From Leptospiraceae bacterium (GTDB taxonomy: Bacteria; Spirochaetota; Leptospiria; Turneriellales; Turneriellaceae): a stretch of DNA of 64,000 bases. Made by a program: the position numbers and the translations under genes. Where the stretch lies: the NCBI GenBank assembly GCA_020440825.1, contig JAGRNJ010000002.1:34132-98131 (forward strand). The letters are read 5' to 3'. The notes below the pieces were generated by a model that searched no databases, was not told the origin of the DNA, and saw nothing but the letters and a program-made list of their open reading frames with translations. The stretch's first letter is position 1. The number at the start of each line of letters is the position of its first letter. This document shows positions 53,910-63,094 of this stretch, one piece after another.

Positions 53910-54359
53910 ATGAATGTAAGATACGGACAAAGCACCACCTACCCAAAAACTAAAGAAGTGGCAAAACGATGGATTATCGTCGATGCAAAAGATAAAATCC
54001 TGGGACGCCTGGCTTCTGAAGTAGCCAAACGCCTGATGGGCAAACACAATCCCATTTATCATCCCGCAGTAACAACGGGAGACAGGGTGATCATTATCAA
54101 TGCCGATAAGATCAAACTTACCGGTCAAAAAGCCGAAACTAAAGAATTTATCTGGCATACGGGCTATGCCGGCCATTTACAGAGAAGACCATTTCTCAAG
54201 CAAATGGCACTTTCTCCCGCGAAAGCATTTGAGTTGACCATTCGTGGTATGTTGCCAAAAAATAAACTGGGCAAGCAGATGCTGAAAAACCTGCGCGTAT
54301 TTGCAGGTGAAAACCATAACCTTGAGTCTCAAAAACCAGAGTCGGTAAGTTTGTTGTAA
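53910..54359 (+). CDS. rplM: 50S ribosomal protein L13
   Basis: 149 residues from ATG 53910, preceded by TAAGG; the ATG at 53871 has no ribosome-binding site and adds a non-family leader. KRWIIVDAKDKILGRLASEVAKRLMGKHNP and DRVIIINADKIKLTGQK are the L13 core, and RGMLPKNKLGKQMLKNLRVFAG the conserved end. It is an early-assembly protein of the large subunit. rpsI follows after 18 bp, the standard pairing. Confidence 0.97.
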   Translation: MNVRYGQSTTYPKTKEVAKRWIIVDAKDKILGRLASEVAKRLMGKHNPIYHPAVTTGDRVIIINADKIKLTGQKAETKEFIWHTGYAGHLQRRPFLKQMALSPAKAFELTIRGMLPKNKLGKQMLKNLRVFAGENHNLESQKPESVSLL

Positions 54360-54377
54360 TTATCAGGAGTATTCTAA

Positions 54378-54896
54378 ATGTCACAAGAAAATCAGCCACA
54401 AGAAAATACAGAACAGAAAACCATGCAAGAGCAGCTCGCCGGTGTGAAAGACGGTGGGAAGCCCAAAGAGCCGGTTCGTTTTGAATCTAAACAGCCAAAG
54501 CGCGTACGCAAATTAGGGGATCTTTTCACTGGTCGTCGAAAAACTTCTATAGCCCGGGTAAAGCTGGTTAAAGGATCTGGAAAAATTACCGTGAATTCTA
54601 AACCGATAGAGGTTTATTTTCCACGCGCAGACTTGAGAATGCTGGTCACCAAACCTTTGCTGGTCACTGAAAATGTGTCAAATTATGATGTGTCTGTGAA
54701 TGTCAGCGGCGGAGGGATCTCAGGCCAGGCAGGGGCAGTCTCTCTGGGAATTGCCCGCGCTTTAGATGCCATTGATAATTCGGTACATCCGGCGCTGAGA
54801 AGTGCACATTTGCTGACTCGTGATTCTCGTGCAGTCGAGCGGAAGAAATACGGCCTGCATAAAGCACGACGTGCATCACAATTCTCGAAACGGTAA
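54378..54896 (+). CDS. rpsI: 30S ribosomal protein S9 with N-terminal extension
   Basis: 172 residues, against ~130 in most bacteria. The S9 core starts at about 47 ([22 protein letters not shown]), contains [19 protein letters not shown], and ends [16 protein letters not shown] with the usual SKR tail that reaches the decoding centre. The first ~45 residues are Gln/Glu/Lys-rich and have no counterpart in typical S9. The start is supported by CAGGAGTATTCTAA. A terminator follows directly. Confidence 0.97.
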   Translation: MSQENQPQENTEQKTMQEQLAGVKDGGKPKEPVRFESKQPKRVRKLGDLFTGRRKTSIARVKLVKGSGKITVNSKPIEVYFPRADLRMLVTKPLLVTENVSNYDVSVNVSGGGISGQAGAVSLGIARALDAIDNSVHPALRSAHLLTRDSRAVERKKYGLHKARRASQFSKR

Positions 54897-54912
54897 ACCA
54901 CCGATTTCGACA

Positions 54913-54945
54913 CAAAAAAAAGCCCGCGTCGCGGGCTTTTTTATT
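54913..54945. terminator. Rho-independent terminator after rpsI
   Basis: The stem AGCCCGC (54921-54927) / GCGGGCT (54931-54937) is flanked by an A-run on the left and TTTTTTAT on the right. It can act in both directions, ending rplM-rpsI and the convergent STAS gene. Confidence 0.92.
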
Positions 54946-54965
54946 TTGGCAATGAAACCTGACTC

Positions 54966-55295
54966 TTATTTTACCGCTTCTTCCAGGCTGTCATAAATCT
55001 TGAACATTGTTTCGAGTTTAGATAACTTGAGCAAGGTGCGTAAAGTCTGGTTCAAATTCACCAGACGTATCTCGCCGCCATTTGATTTCGTATCTCTCAA
55101 GATTGTTACCAGGGTCCCCAAAGCAGACGAGTCGAGATACTCTGTTTCTTTGAAGTCCATGATCAGGATAGAAGGTTTTTTCGCGATAATCTTGCCAATT
55201 TCTTCTTTAAATTTTCTGGAAATTGACATATCGATGCGGTTTTCTTGAATGTAGACAATGATCCCCTGTGGAAATTCTTTTTCTGTAAGTTGCAT
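54966..55295 (-). CDS. STAS domain anti-anti-sigma factor
   Basis: 109 residues from the ATG at 55295. The STAS fold has GIIVYIQENRIDMSISRKFKEEI, ILIMDFKETEYLDSSALGTLV with the phosphorylatable Ser (S56/S57), and a final LLKLSKLETMFKIYDSLEEA. Such proteins release sigma factors or other targets from anti-sigma kinases when unphosphorylated. No kinase or phosphatase partner is adjacent. Upstream and divergent is the large TPR gene across ~200 bp. Confidence 0.92.
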   Translation of the reverse strand: MQLTEKEFPQGIIVYIQENRIDMSISRKFKEEIGKIIAKKPSILIMDFKETEYLDSSALGTLVTILRDTKSNGGEIRLVNLNQTLRTLLKLSKLETMFKIYDSLEEAVK

Positions 55296-55494
55296 ACCCT
55301 TACAATGAGGCATAAATAGTGCTGTCAACTTATTTTTATTCATTTTCATCAGTGCAGAAGGGATTCCCTTTTGCAGAAAGAACAAAAGATGAAATTTTTA
55401 ATGGCCTCTTAAATTTTTAAATAGTGTATAGCATGCGTTATAGAGAAAAATAAATTTGACTTCAGGAATCGTGCAATTCGTCGAATATAACGAT

Positions 55495-58065
55495 ATGGGC
55501 AATAAAAAGAGTAGCAGAGGAGCAGTAAGCGTCGCATTATTCACACTGCTTGTTATATTCAGTTTAATTGTTCTGCCCGGTAAAGAGAAAGATCCGCTCA
55601 CAGAGTTACTGTCTCTGAATCCCGATAACCAGAGTGATATTCGAAAAACAGAATTGGCTTCACTGCTGGAGCTGAATGCATTGGAACCGAATAATATAGA
55701 AACTCTACAGAGAATTGCACAATTGCAGAGTGATTTATCCCTCTGGGATGACGCTGCAAAGACCCGCGCTCAAATCATTTCATTGCTACAGAAAAAGAAT
55801 GCAGAAAAAAATTCAATTGTTGAAGAAATGCGTAAATTGGCAGCCGCGTATGAAAATGTCGGGGAGACTGAGAAAGCTCGTGAAGTTCTGCGTTCTGCCC
55901 GCGATCTCGCGGGAGATTCCCCACAGTTAATCACAGACGAAGGCAGATTGCTTCTCGCTGAAAATAAAGCCAAAGAAGCACGTACAGCATTAAAGAAATC
56001 CATCCGCCTTGCACCGAACTATTCTGAGTCTTATCGACAGTTGTCACGAGCCGAGAGAAAACTGGCCAAACCATCTGATAAGGCCCGCAAAACTCTGGAG
56101 CCTTTGCAGGACGGCGTGAGAACAAACCCGGGCAGTGTAGAATCATTCTTGAATCTCGCAGAAGGCTATCGAAAAAATAACGATCCTAAAAAGGAAGAGG
56201 CTGCTTTGCGTCGGGCTCTGGCCATGCAACCAGATTCTGTAGAAGCCAGAAAAAGGCTCGCTGCATTGCTCGTAGACCAAAAATCAGATACTGAAGCCAG
56301 GCAGATACTTGAAAAATTGAAAGCAGAAAACAGACTCGATGCCGACGGCTATGCTCAATTGGCACTGCTTGATGAACGACAGGGAAACACGCGTTCGGCT
56401 CTGGAACATTACCGGCAGGCATATCTGCGGGACTCAAATAATAGTGAGCTGGAAAAACGTTATCGTGCTCTTTATAAATCAGAAGAGGCGAGTCTGTATG
56501 AACGTCTTGCAAAATCATCTGGCCAATCTTCGTCTGCATCATCTGATCAAGTGTCTTCTGAATCTACTTCGAACGAAACAGAAACCTCAAATCAATCATC
56601 GAAAACATCGGGTACCGGGGCGGTAGTTGCTGCATCTGGAAAAAAAGTCCCTGCCAGCAGTCTGGAAGGTAGTGGCTCGAATCTGTTGCCCGAAACTTCG
56701 AGTACTATGCTGAATAACGGCCAGGGAATCAATGAATCTGGTTCGGGTAGTCGAGCTTCACAGGAAGACCCAAAGAAATCAAAAGCTGAAGATCTGGCCC
56801 GTCAAAGCAGAGAACTTGCCCAAAGTGGAAATTTAACATCTGCCATTGCTAAAGCATCTGAGGCAATTTCGACAGATCCGAAAAATGCAGAGCATTTTTC
56901 TTTACGCGCCAGTCTTTACGAGAAACAGAAGAACTATGATGCGGCTCTGCGGGATTATCTGAAAGCAGCAGAACTGAATCCCAATTCTCCGGAAACCTGG
57001 TATGCTGCGGGAGCGATCCAGTACCGCAAAAAAGAGTATGCCGCTTCGCGTTTATCGTTTGAAAAATCTCTGCAGGCTGACAATGCATTCTGGAAAGCCC
57101 GTTATTCGGTCGCTTTGAGCAATGAAAAAAATGGAAACTCGAAAGCTGCAATCGAACAATATGAACGAACTCTGCAGGAAAAACCTGATCTATACCCGGC
57201 AGCATTAAATCTGGGAATCTTGTACAAAAATGAGGGAGATTTTGCCTCTGCAATCAAGAATTTATCCCGAGCAAGGGATTTAAAGCCCCAGGCTGCAGAA
57301 AGTTATTCACAGCTTGGTGAAATTTTCCTCGCGAAGAAAGACACGAGCAAGGCGATTGATTCCCTGCAAAAAGCCACACAACTGGAACCGTCACATAAAA
57401 CAGCGAATTTTAATCTTGCTCTCGCCTATCTGCAGGTGAATAAAACGAAAGAAGCAGAAGGGGCGATTTCCCGCCATTTGCAAACCCAACCCCGGGATTC
57501 ATCGGCACTGTACATGATGGGAAAAGTAATGCTCGAAAAAGATGTTACCAAAGCTTCTGATTATCTTCAGCGGGCTGTGGCAATCAATCAGGACAATGGC
57601 AAAGCATGGCTAGCCATGGCCTTACTGGCAGAAAAGCAGAACTCTGACAAGGCAGATGGATATTTTGCCAAGGCTGCAGCTGCCCAGGGTGCGAAATACG
57701 AAAGTCATCTGAATTACGGAAATTATCTTTATAAAAATAAAAACTTTGTCGGGGCCGAAAAGCAGTACCGTAATGCACTCGATACCGGGCAAAATAATCG
57801 CAAGACTTCTCTGTTGCTTGCCCAGACGCTTTCGGCCCAGAATAAATCTGAAGCGGCAGCGCAGGTTTTACAAAAAATTGCAGACAAGTACCCCAAAGAT
57901 ACCCAGATTCTCGAACAATTGGGATTGTTATATTCAGAAAATAAAGTTACATACCCTGCTGCGATCAAAAACCTGGAAAGTCTACTGACCATAAAACCCG
58001 GTCATCCGAAAGCTGTGCAGATACGAAATTTGATCTCGAAAATGAAAAACGAGACAAAATCATAA
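55495..58065 (+). CDS. Large TPR protein with N-terminal membrane anchor
   Basis: 856 residues from ATG 55495 (a TTG at 55456 is possible). One helix (about 10-28) is followed by two TPR blocks, at about 60-320 and 430-850, separated by a Ser/Thr/Asn-rich linker (about 330-430). TPR units such as AENLDADG-type helices and EHFSLRASLYEKQKNYDAALRDYLKAAELNPNSPETW are clear. It probably scaffolds an envelope complex from the inner membrane. The next two genes (HEAT protein, small exported protein) follow at 9 bp and with a 17-nt overlap, suggesting one unit. Confidence 0.82.
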   Translation: MGNKKSSRGAVSVALFTLLVIFSLIVLPGKEKDPLTELLSLNPDNQSDIRKTELASLLELNALEPNNIETLQRIAQLQSDLSLWDDAAKTRAQIISLLQKKNAEKNSIVEEMRKLAAAYENVGETEKAREVLRSARDLAGDSPQLITDEGRLLLAENKAKEARTALKKSIRLAPNYSESYRQLSRAERKLAKPSDKARKTLEPLQDGVRTNPGSVESFLNLAEGYRKNNDPKKEEAALRRALAMQPDSVEARKRLAALLVDQKSDTEARQILEKLKAENRLDADGYAQLALLDERQGNTRSALEHYRQAYLRDSNNSELEKRYRALYKSEEASLYERLAKSSGQSSSASSDQVSSESTSNETETSNQSSKTSGTGAVVAASGKKVPASSLEGSGSNLLPETSSTMLNNGQGINESGSGSRASQEDPKKSKAEDLARQSRELAQSGNLTSAIAKASEAISTDPKNAEHFSLRASLYEKQKNYDAALRDYLKAAELNPNSPETWYAAGAIQYRKKEYAASRLSFEKSLQADNAFWKARYSVALSNEKNGNSKAAIEQYERTLQEKPDLYPAALNLGILYKNEGDFASAIKNLSRARDLKPQAAESYSQLGEIFLAKKDTSKAIDSLQKATQLEPSHKTANFNLALAYLQVNKTKEAEGAISRHLQTQPRDSSALYMMGKVMLEKDVTKASDYLQRAVAINQDNGKAWLAMALLAEKQNSDKADGYFAKAAAAQGAKYESHLNYGNYLYKNKNFVGAEKQYRNALDTGQNNRKTSLLLAQTLSAQNKSEAAAQVLQKIADKYPKDTQILEQLGLLYSENKVTYPAAIKNLESLLTIKPGHPKAVQIRNLISKMKNETKS

Positions 58066-58074
58066 GGAAAAACG

Positions 58075-59253
58075 ATGAGTTTGTTAAAAAAAATATTCTA
58101 TTATACCGTAGGATGGCTATTGCTGGCGTTCAGTCTCACAGCGCAACAAGCACAAAATAATGTTTCGCCCATGTCAACCGATACCCAGACAGAAAGCCAG
58201 AAGAGTAAGCAGGATGCAGCAAATAATGCGTCTTCTGAAAAACAGGCATCGCAAGATAAATCTTCCTCTCAAGATACGAGCGGTGCGGCAGAAGAAAAAG
58301 CTGAAAAACCTTCAGATCCGAAACTGTTAGAGAGAATAGGTCAGGTTCTCAAATACGGAAACTCACAACAGGTAAGAGATGTTTTATCACGGTTCGAAAA
58401 GCTGACAGTGGGCGAACAAAAATCATTTCTGCCTGATCTCGAAAAATTATGCTCGAGTAAAGATGCATTGATTCGCCGTAAAATGGCAGAAATGATCGGA
58501 AAATTTACATTTAACGACCTTGATGAAAAACTGACTGAATTGTTCACTACTGCCGATGAAATGGTTTTCTATACCGTAGTAGCATCAATTACAAAAAAGA
58601 AACCAGCCTCAGCGCTGCCTGTCTTACGGGAAAAAATGAAAGAAGCAGATTTCAAGGTACTGAACAATAAGACTCCAGATTTAATTCGTCTGGGCGGTGT
58701 TTATAAAGATGTGGAACTGCGAATATTTCTGCTTGAAAAATACCGCGATGCCTCAACATATTATGAATACCGCGGCGCAATTCTCAGATTTCTTGCTGCT
58801 CTCGAACCTGTTGCTCCTGAAGACATAGCCCTGCTAGAAAGTACAGCCACGAATGAAACCGAAAGCATGACCCTGCGCTCGATGGCAGTTTATGCCCTGG
58901 GTGAAATGAAGCATAAACCTGCGGCTGCAAAACTGAGAGAGATTCTGGATAAAATAGACAATCTGCAGGATCCCGATGAAAAGAAAAAATTTCTGAAGCT
59001 GCGTATTCAGATTATTTCTGCCCTGGTCAAACTTGATGATCCTCAAATTGAAGACCTGCTTTTTCAGATGGCCAGAGATGATGATGAAGCAATTCGAGTA
59101 CGAGCCATTCGTAATCTTGCCGGTATTCAGTCAGAACGGGCGCGGGAATTATTGGAGTTCAAATCAAAATATGATCCCAGTGTAAAAGTACAGAAAGAAG
59201 CGAAGAAAATATTAGACGGCCAGGCAGTCGAAGACGATGAAACATTACCCTGA
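58075..59253 (+). CDS. Exported HEAT-repeat protein
   Basis: 392 residues. The signal peptide (about 1-22, ending LTAQQ) is followed by a low-complexity Ser/Gln/Lys/Glu stretch (about 25-80) and then alpha-helical HEAT/PBS-like repeats (RRKMAEMIGKFTFNDLDEKLTEL, SMTLRSMAVYALGEMKHKPAAAKLREIL, EAIRVRAIRNLAGIQSERARELLEF). HEAT repeats bind proteins, so a periplasmic scaffold or partner of the TPR protein is plausible. It starts 9 bp after that gene, with AAGGAAAAACG as ribosome-binding site. Confidence 0.78.
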   Translation: MSLLKKIFYYTVGWLLLAFSLTAQQAQNNVSPMSTDTQTESQKSKQDAANNASSEKQASQDKSSSQDTSGAAEEKAEKPSDPKLLERIGQVLKYGNSQQVRDVLSRFEKLTVGEQKSFLPDLEKLCSSKDALIRRKMAEMIGKFTFNDLDEKLTELFTTADEMVFYTVVASITKKKPASALPVLREKMKEADFKVLNNKTPDLIRLGGVYKDVELRIFLLEKYRDASTYYEYRGAILRFLAALEPVAPEDIALLESTATNETESMTLRSMAVYALGEMKHKPAAAKLREILDKIDNLQDPDEKKKFLKLRIQIISALVKLDDPQIEDLLFQMARDDDEAIRVRAIRNLAGIQSERARELLEFKSKYDPSVKVQKEAKKILDGQAVEDDETLP

Positions 59254-59743
59254 ATTCATGTTCCGTTATGCAGTGACCACGTTTCTGGTTATTCTGGTGT
59301 ATCCTGTCTCGGGAAAACTGTATGAGCAGGATGGGAAAGTTCTCGATAAGGTGAAAGTACAATCTGCAAAAGTCGAAAACGGAGCACCGCCGGCAAACGC
59401 GCCGATTCAAATCAAGTTGAATTTTCAGCGTCGCTCAGGAAATTTTCTTCTATTTTATGACTACGCAGGTACACCTGTCTATGTTCGATTTATGAAACAT
59501 CGTTGGGATTATGAGAATGAACCATTTGCCCGTAATTTTGATCGCGGCCAGAGCTACTACGTTACATTGAGCGAAACCCGGGCAATTGCCAGTTCTCCCG
59601 AAACTTTTTCAAGAGAAGGGGAAGAGTTTGCACGCAAGACTGTTGAAGAAATTGAAACTCGAAGAATACGAAATCCCTCACTTGCTGTAATGGGAAAGAT
59701 CATACGGTATTTTCCCTCGGTATTGACTGAATTGCGTTACTGA
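59237..59743 (+). CDS. Hypothetical exported protein
   Basis: 168 residues, overlapping the HEAT gene by 17 nt. A signal-peptide-like N-terminus (MFRYAVTTFLVILVYPVSG, from the second Met) suggests export. The body has RRSGNFLLFYDYAGTPVYVRFMKHRWDYENEPFARNFDRGQSYYVTLSETRA, beta-rich and aromatic, and no named family was recognised. Overlap suggests co-translation with the HEAT protein. Confidence 0.65.
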   Translation: MKHYPEFMFRYAVTTFLVILVYPVSGKLYEQDGKVLDKVKVQSAKVENGAPPANAPIQIKLNFQRRSGNFLLFYDYAGTPVYVRFMKHRWDYENEPFARNFDRGQSYYVTLSETRAIASSPETFSREGEEFARKTVEEIETRRIRNPSLAVMGKIIRYFPSVLTELRY

Positions 59744-59777
59744 CTTGACGCAGCTATTCGCCGGTTGTTTTAGACAA

Positions 59778-60581
59778 ATGGATGAACTGCAGCAATACTT
59801 GATCGAATGTAAGAAAAAAAAGGGCTTCCTGTTTGTGCCGTATCATGCATTTGGCGATCCTGACCCCGAAACCAGTATGAAGGTCGTGCGAACACTTTTC
59901 AATGCGGGAGCAGACAGTATTGAAATCGGCCTGCCGTTTTCAGACCCTGTTGCCGATGGACCGGTTTTACAAAGAACCTTTCGCCGAATTTTACAACATG
60001 AATTTTCGATGCAGAATTTTATTGATTTTTTATCAAAAATCAAAGAAGAATTTCCTGATAAAAAAATACTGGTGATGGGTTACATTAACCTGTTCCTGCA
60101 ATTTGGTATAGAAAAACTGTTTGAAAAATTTTATAAAAATAATGTACGAGGGGTGATCATCCCCGATGTTCCGATGGAAGAGAAATCATATATCATCGAG
60201 CAGTATAATCTTCATAAGTTTGAAAATAAAATTTCATGGATTGACTTTATAACACCGACAACCCAGCCGCATCGACTTGTGAAAATTGCACAAAATGCGC
60301 GCGGTTTTATATATATGGTATCATATAAAGGTGTTACCGGTCGCAACAGCTTTGATTTAAAACCAATCAGTAAACTCTTCAAGCAGATTCGAAAATATAC
60401 CGGGGTCCCGATTCTGGTCGGTTTTGGTGTCAAAACCAGTGCCAATGTCAAAATGGCTCTGGAATATGCGGATGGCTTTATTATCGCCTCGAGACTGCAT
60501 GAACTGATTGAGCAAAACCTGAATGATCGGCAGAAAATACCGGGGCTAATTGAACAGGAATTGAAATTGCTGCTGGCTTGA
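59778..60581 (+). CDS. trpA: Tryptophan synthase alpha chain
   Basis: 267 residues from ATG 59778; with this start the catalytic pair falls at E49 and D60, the canonical numbering. IEIGLPFSDPVADGP and the later YMVSYKGVTGRN loop, then ILVGFGVKTSANVK, are typical. It splits indole-3-glycerol phosphate to indole and glyceraldehyde-3-phosphate, passing indole to TrpB. No trpB lies in the window, so the partner is encoded elsewhere. It follows a gene of unknown function by 34 bp. Confidence 0.95.
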   Translation: MDELQQYLIECKKKKGFLFVPYHAFGDPDPETSMKVVRTLFNAGADSIEIGLPFSDPVADGPVLQRTFRRILQHEFSMQNFIDFLSKIKEEFPDKKILVMGYINLFLQFGIEKLFEKFYKNNVRGVIIPDVPMEEKSYIIEQYNLHKFENKISWIDFITPTTQPHRLVKIAQNARGFIYMVSYKGVTGRNSFDLKPISKLFKQIRKYTGVPILVGFGVKTSANVKMALEYADGFIIASRLHELIEQNLNDRQKIPGLIEQELKLLLA

Positions 60582-60672
60582 CAGGTTAGTAAAAATTGAT
60601 CGTTTAAGCAAATCTCATGAATCGATTGATTCGGTTTCGTGTAAAATACGTTTCTAATGGTTATTGCCTGCC

Positions 60673-60714
60673 ATGAAAAAACTCTTTGCACTCTATTTGA
60701 CAGTGCAAGGCTAG
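60673..60714 (+). other. Possible 13-residue leader peptide before pepA
   Basis: ATG 60673 opens MKKLFALYLTVQG and stops with TAG at 60712-60714, 3 bp before the pepA ATG. It looks like the start of a signal peptide. Within it is the stem-loop TTGCACT/AGTGCAA (60686-60692, 60702-60708). It could be an attenuating leader or a gene remnant. No clear ribosome-binding site precedes it. Confidence 0.3.
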
Positions 60715-60717
60715 TAT

Positions 60718-62208
60718 ATGGCAGAAACTACCAATAAACATCTTGAGGGTGAACTCGCATACCCTGAGCACAAATTTCAAATCTTGCTTGAAGAAAAAAC
60801 ACTAGCAGATTTGTATACATTCGACTTTATTCCTGCGGCAGAAAATGAAGAGAAGCTACCTGTTGCTGCTTTCTCATTTTTTAAGGCAGGATTGAATGAA
60901 TCAGTAAGCTCTGCAAAAAAAACTTTGATAGGGGTAGGCAAACTGGAAGAACTCGATCTGGAGCAGTGGGCCGATGTTCTCTCTTCAACTGCCGGTAAAA
61001 TTGTTAAAAATTTTAAGGAAGTAAAACTCAATATTCCAGCGATCATATTTCGTCGATTTAAAGCCGGGCAGGTAGCCAATTTACTGGCCACGGCCTTTGG
61101 CAATGCGGGGTATCCATCAGAATTGTTAAAAAGCAAAGATCCTGCAGAGAAAATCATACTGCAGAAATTATTTGTTAGCGTGCCGGCAGCGAAGCGGTTA
61201 GAATTTCAAACCCAACTTGAGAAATTTCTAGTTATTGCACGGCATATCAATGCCATGCGACAGACCCAGGTGTTGCCGGGAAATTTTCTTACCCCGACAA
61301 CGATGGAAAAACGGGCCCTGCAAGTCGGCAATCAGTATCCGGTAAAGGTCACCGTTTTTGATGAACGCCAATTGAAAGAAATGGGAGCCGGCGGTATTCT
61401 GGCAGTCGCCCGTGGTTCTGAAGAGGAGCCGCGCATGCTGGTACTCGATTATAATCCTGCAGGGGCAAAATCGACAATCGCTCTGGTTGGGAAGGGAGTT
61501 ACTTTCGATACCGGTGGAATATCTATTAAACCGTCTGCAGAAATGCATGAAATGAAATATGACATGTCAGGCTCTGGCGCTGCCTTGCATGCAATTGCAG
61601 CAATTGCAGATTTGAAGCTCCCAGTCAGAGCAATCGGTATCGTTGGAATGGTAGAAAACATGCCCGACGGTAAGGCGTTCAAACCGGGGGATGTATACCG
61701 TGCCTTAAACGGATTGACCATTGAAGTTCAAAATACAGATGCAGAGGGACGCTTGGTATTGGGTGATCTATTGACTTATGCTGAAAAAGAATATTCTCCT
61801 GATCTGATTATCAATCTGGCAACATTGACCGGGGCCTGTGTCGTTGCACTGGGAAATTATTATGCAGGTTTATTTTCTCCTTCCCAGAAAGTAATTGAAT
61901 CGGTACAGAAGGCTGCAGAGCAGTCCTTAGAACCGGTCTGGGCTTTGCCTATGGGCCGGGTTTATCGGGAGGCTTTAAAGTCAGAAATAGCAGACCATAA
62001 TAATATAGGCGGGCGCTATGGTGGCAGTTCAATTGCTGCCTCTTTTTTATCGCTGTTCCTTAAAAAACCCGAAAAATGGGCTCATCTGGATATTGCAGGT
62101 GTGGGCATGTTGAATAAAAGCTATGGTGTGTATCCGGCGCATGCGAGTGGTTACGGAATTCGTCTGCTGGTACAAATTGCTGAAAATTTAGGAGCAGAGA
62201 AAAAGTAA
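60718..62208 (+). CDS. pepA: Leucyl aminopeptidase (M17, PepA)
   Basis: 496 residues. The C-terminal catalytic domain has VGKGVTFDTGGISIKPSAEMHEMKYDMSGSGA, with the metal-binding Lys/Asp residues, and the M17 signature NTDAEGRLVLGDLL. GGRYGGSSIAASFLSLFL closes the active site. It removes N-terminal Leu and other residues from peptides; the enzyme is a di-metal hexamer. mtnP follows after 1 bp. Confidence 0.96.
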   Translation: MAETTNKHLEGELAYPEHKFQILLEEKTLADLYTFDFIPAAENEEKLPVAAFSFFKAGLNESVSSAKKTLIGVGKLEELDLEQWADVLSSTAGKIVKNFKEVKLNIPAIIFRRFKAGQVANLLATAFGNAGYPSELLKSKDPAEKIILQKLFVSVPAAKRLEFQTQLEKFLVIARHINAMRQTQVLPGNFLTPTTMEKRALQVGNQYPVKVTVFDERQLKEMGAGGILAVARGSEEEPRMLVLDYNPAGAKSTIALVGKGVTFDTGGISIKPSAEMHEMKYDMSGSGAALHAIAAIADLKLPVRAIGIVGMVENMPDGKAFKPGDVYRALNGLTIEVQNTDAEGRLVLGDLLTYAEKEYSPDLIINLATLTGACVVALGNYYAGLFSPSQKVIESVQKAAEQSLEPVWALPMGRVYREALKSEIADHNNIGGRYGGSSIAASFLSLFLKKPEKWAHLDIAGVGMLNKSYGVYPAHASGYGIRLLVQIAENLGAEKK

Positions 62209-62209
62209 A

Positions 62210-63094
62210 ATGAGTACTAAAAAAGCAGATGTTGCAGTCATTGGCGGTACCGGGGTATATGCGCTCGAAGAGCTGCAGGTAATAGAAAAACTGAAACCAG
62301 AAACAGAGTGGGGCTACCCTTCAGACGAAATTACAATTGTTTCCTATCCCCACGAAAAAAAGAATCTCAAGATTGCTTTTTTGCCACGGCATGGGAAAGG
62401 GCATAGAATTCCTCCGACTACAATTCCGCAGAAAGCGAATATGGCTGCGCTTAAACAGCTTGGTGTAGATGAAATTATCGCCTTCTCTGCGGTTGGTTCT
62501 CTACAGGAGCATATAGCGCCCGGGCATTTTGCAATTCCCGCTCAAATTATTGATCGTACTCGGTTTCGAGAAGATACTTATTTTAACGGAGGCATTGTTG
62601 CCCATGTTTCGTTTGGCGATCCTTTTTCTATTGAACTTGCTGAAATGATTGAGCCGGCTCTCAAAGAGTTGAATCTGGAATTTCACAAGGCGGTTACCTT
62701 GATTTGTATGGAGGGTCCACAGTTTTCAACCCGTGCCGAGTCTCGTCTGTATCGCAGCTGGGGTGCAGATATTATCAATATGAGTGTTCTTCCTGAGGCA
62801 AAGCTCGCACGCGAACTGGAAATGTGCTACCAGATGATCTGTATGAGTACAGATTATGACTCATGGCGGGAAACTTCAGAAGCAGTCAATGCGGATGAAA
62901 TCATGCAGGTTGTTAAAAAAAATTCACAGAACGCACAAAAGCTGTTGCGGGCTATTTTGCCGCATTGGGCCAAAGTTCATCCGCTTTCCTCACCAATTAA
63001 AGAAGCGATGAAATTTGGTATTATCACAGGGCCAGATGCTCAGCCAGAAGCCGAAAAGAAAAAACTGCATTCTGTGCTACCACAATACTTCTGA
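62210..63094 (+). CDS. mtnP: S-methyl-5'-thioadenosine phosphorylase family protein
   Basis: 294 residues. GGTGVYALEEL, FLPRHGKGHRIPPTTIPQKANM, and CMEGPQFSTRAESRLYRSWGADIINMSVLPEAKLARE with the following STDYDSW match MTAP; the last motif distinguishes it from purine nucleoside phosphorylase. It cleaves MTA, a polyamine/methionine by-product, with phosphate. The stop TGA is overlapped by a CTG that seems to start queG. Confidence 0.93.
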   Translation: MSTKKADVAVIGGTGVYALEELQVIEKLKPETEWGYPSDEITIVSYPHEKKNLKIAFLPRHGKGHRIPPTTIPQKANMAALKQLGVDEIIAFSAVGSLQEHIAPGHFAIPAQIIDRTRFREDTYFNGGIVAHVSFGDPFSIELAEMIEPALKELNLEFHKAVTLICMEGPQFSTRAESRLYRSWGADIINMSVLPEAKLARELEMCYQMICMSTDYDSWRETSEAVNADEIMQVVKKNSQNAQKLLRAILPHWAKVHPLSSPIKEAMKFGIITGPDAQPEAEKKKLHSVLPQYF

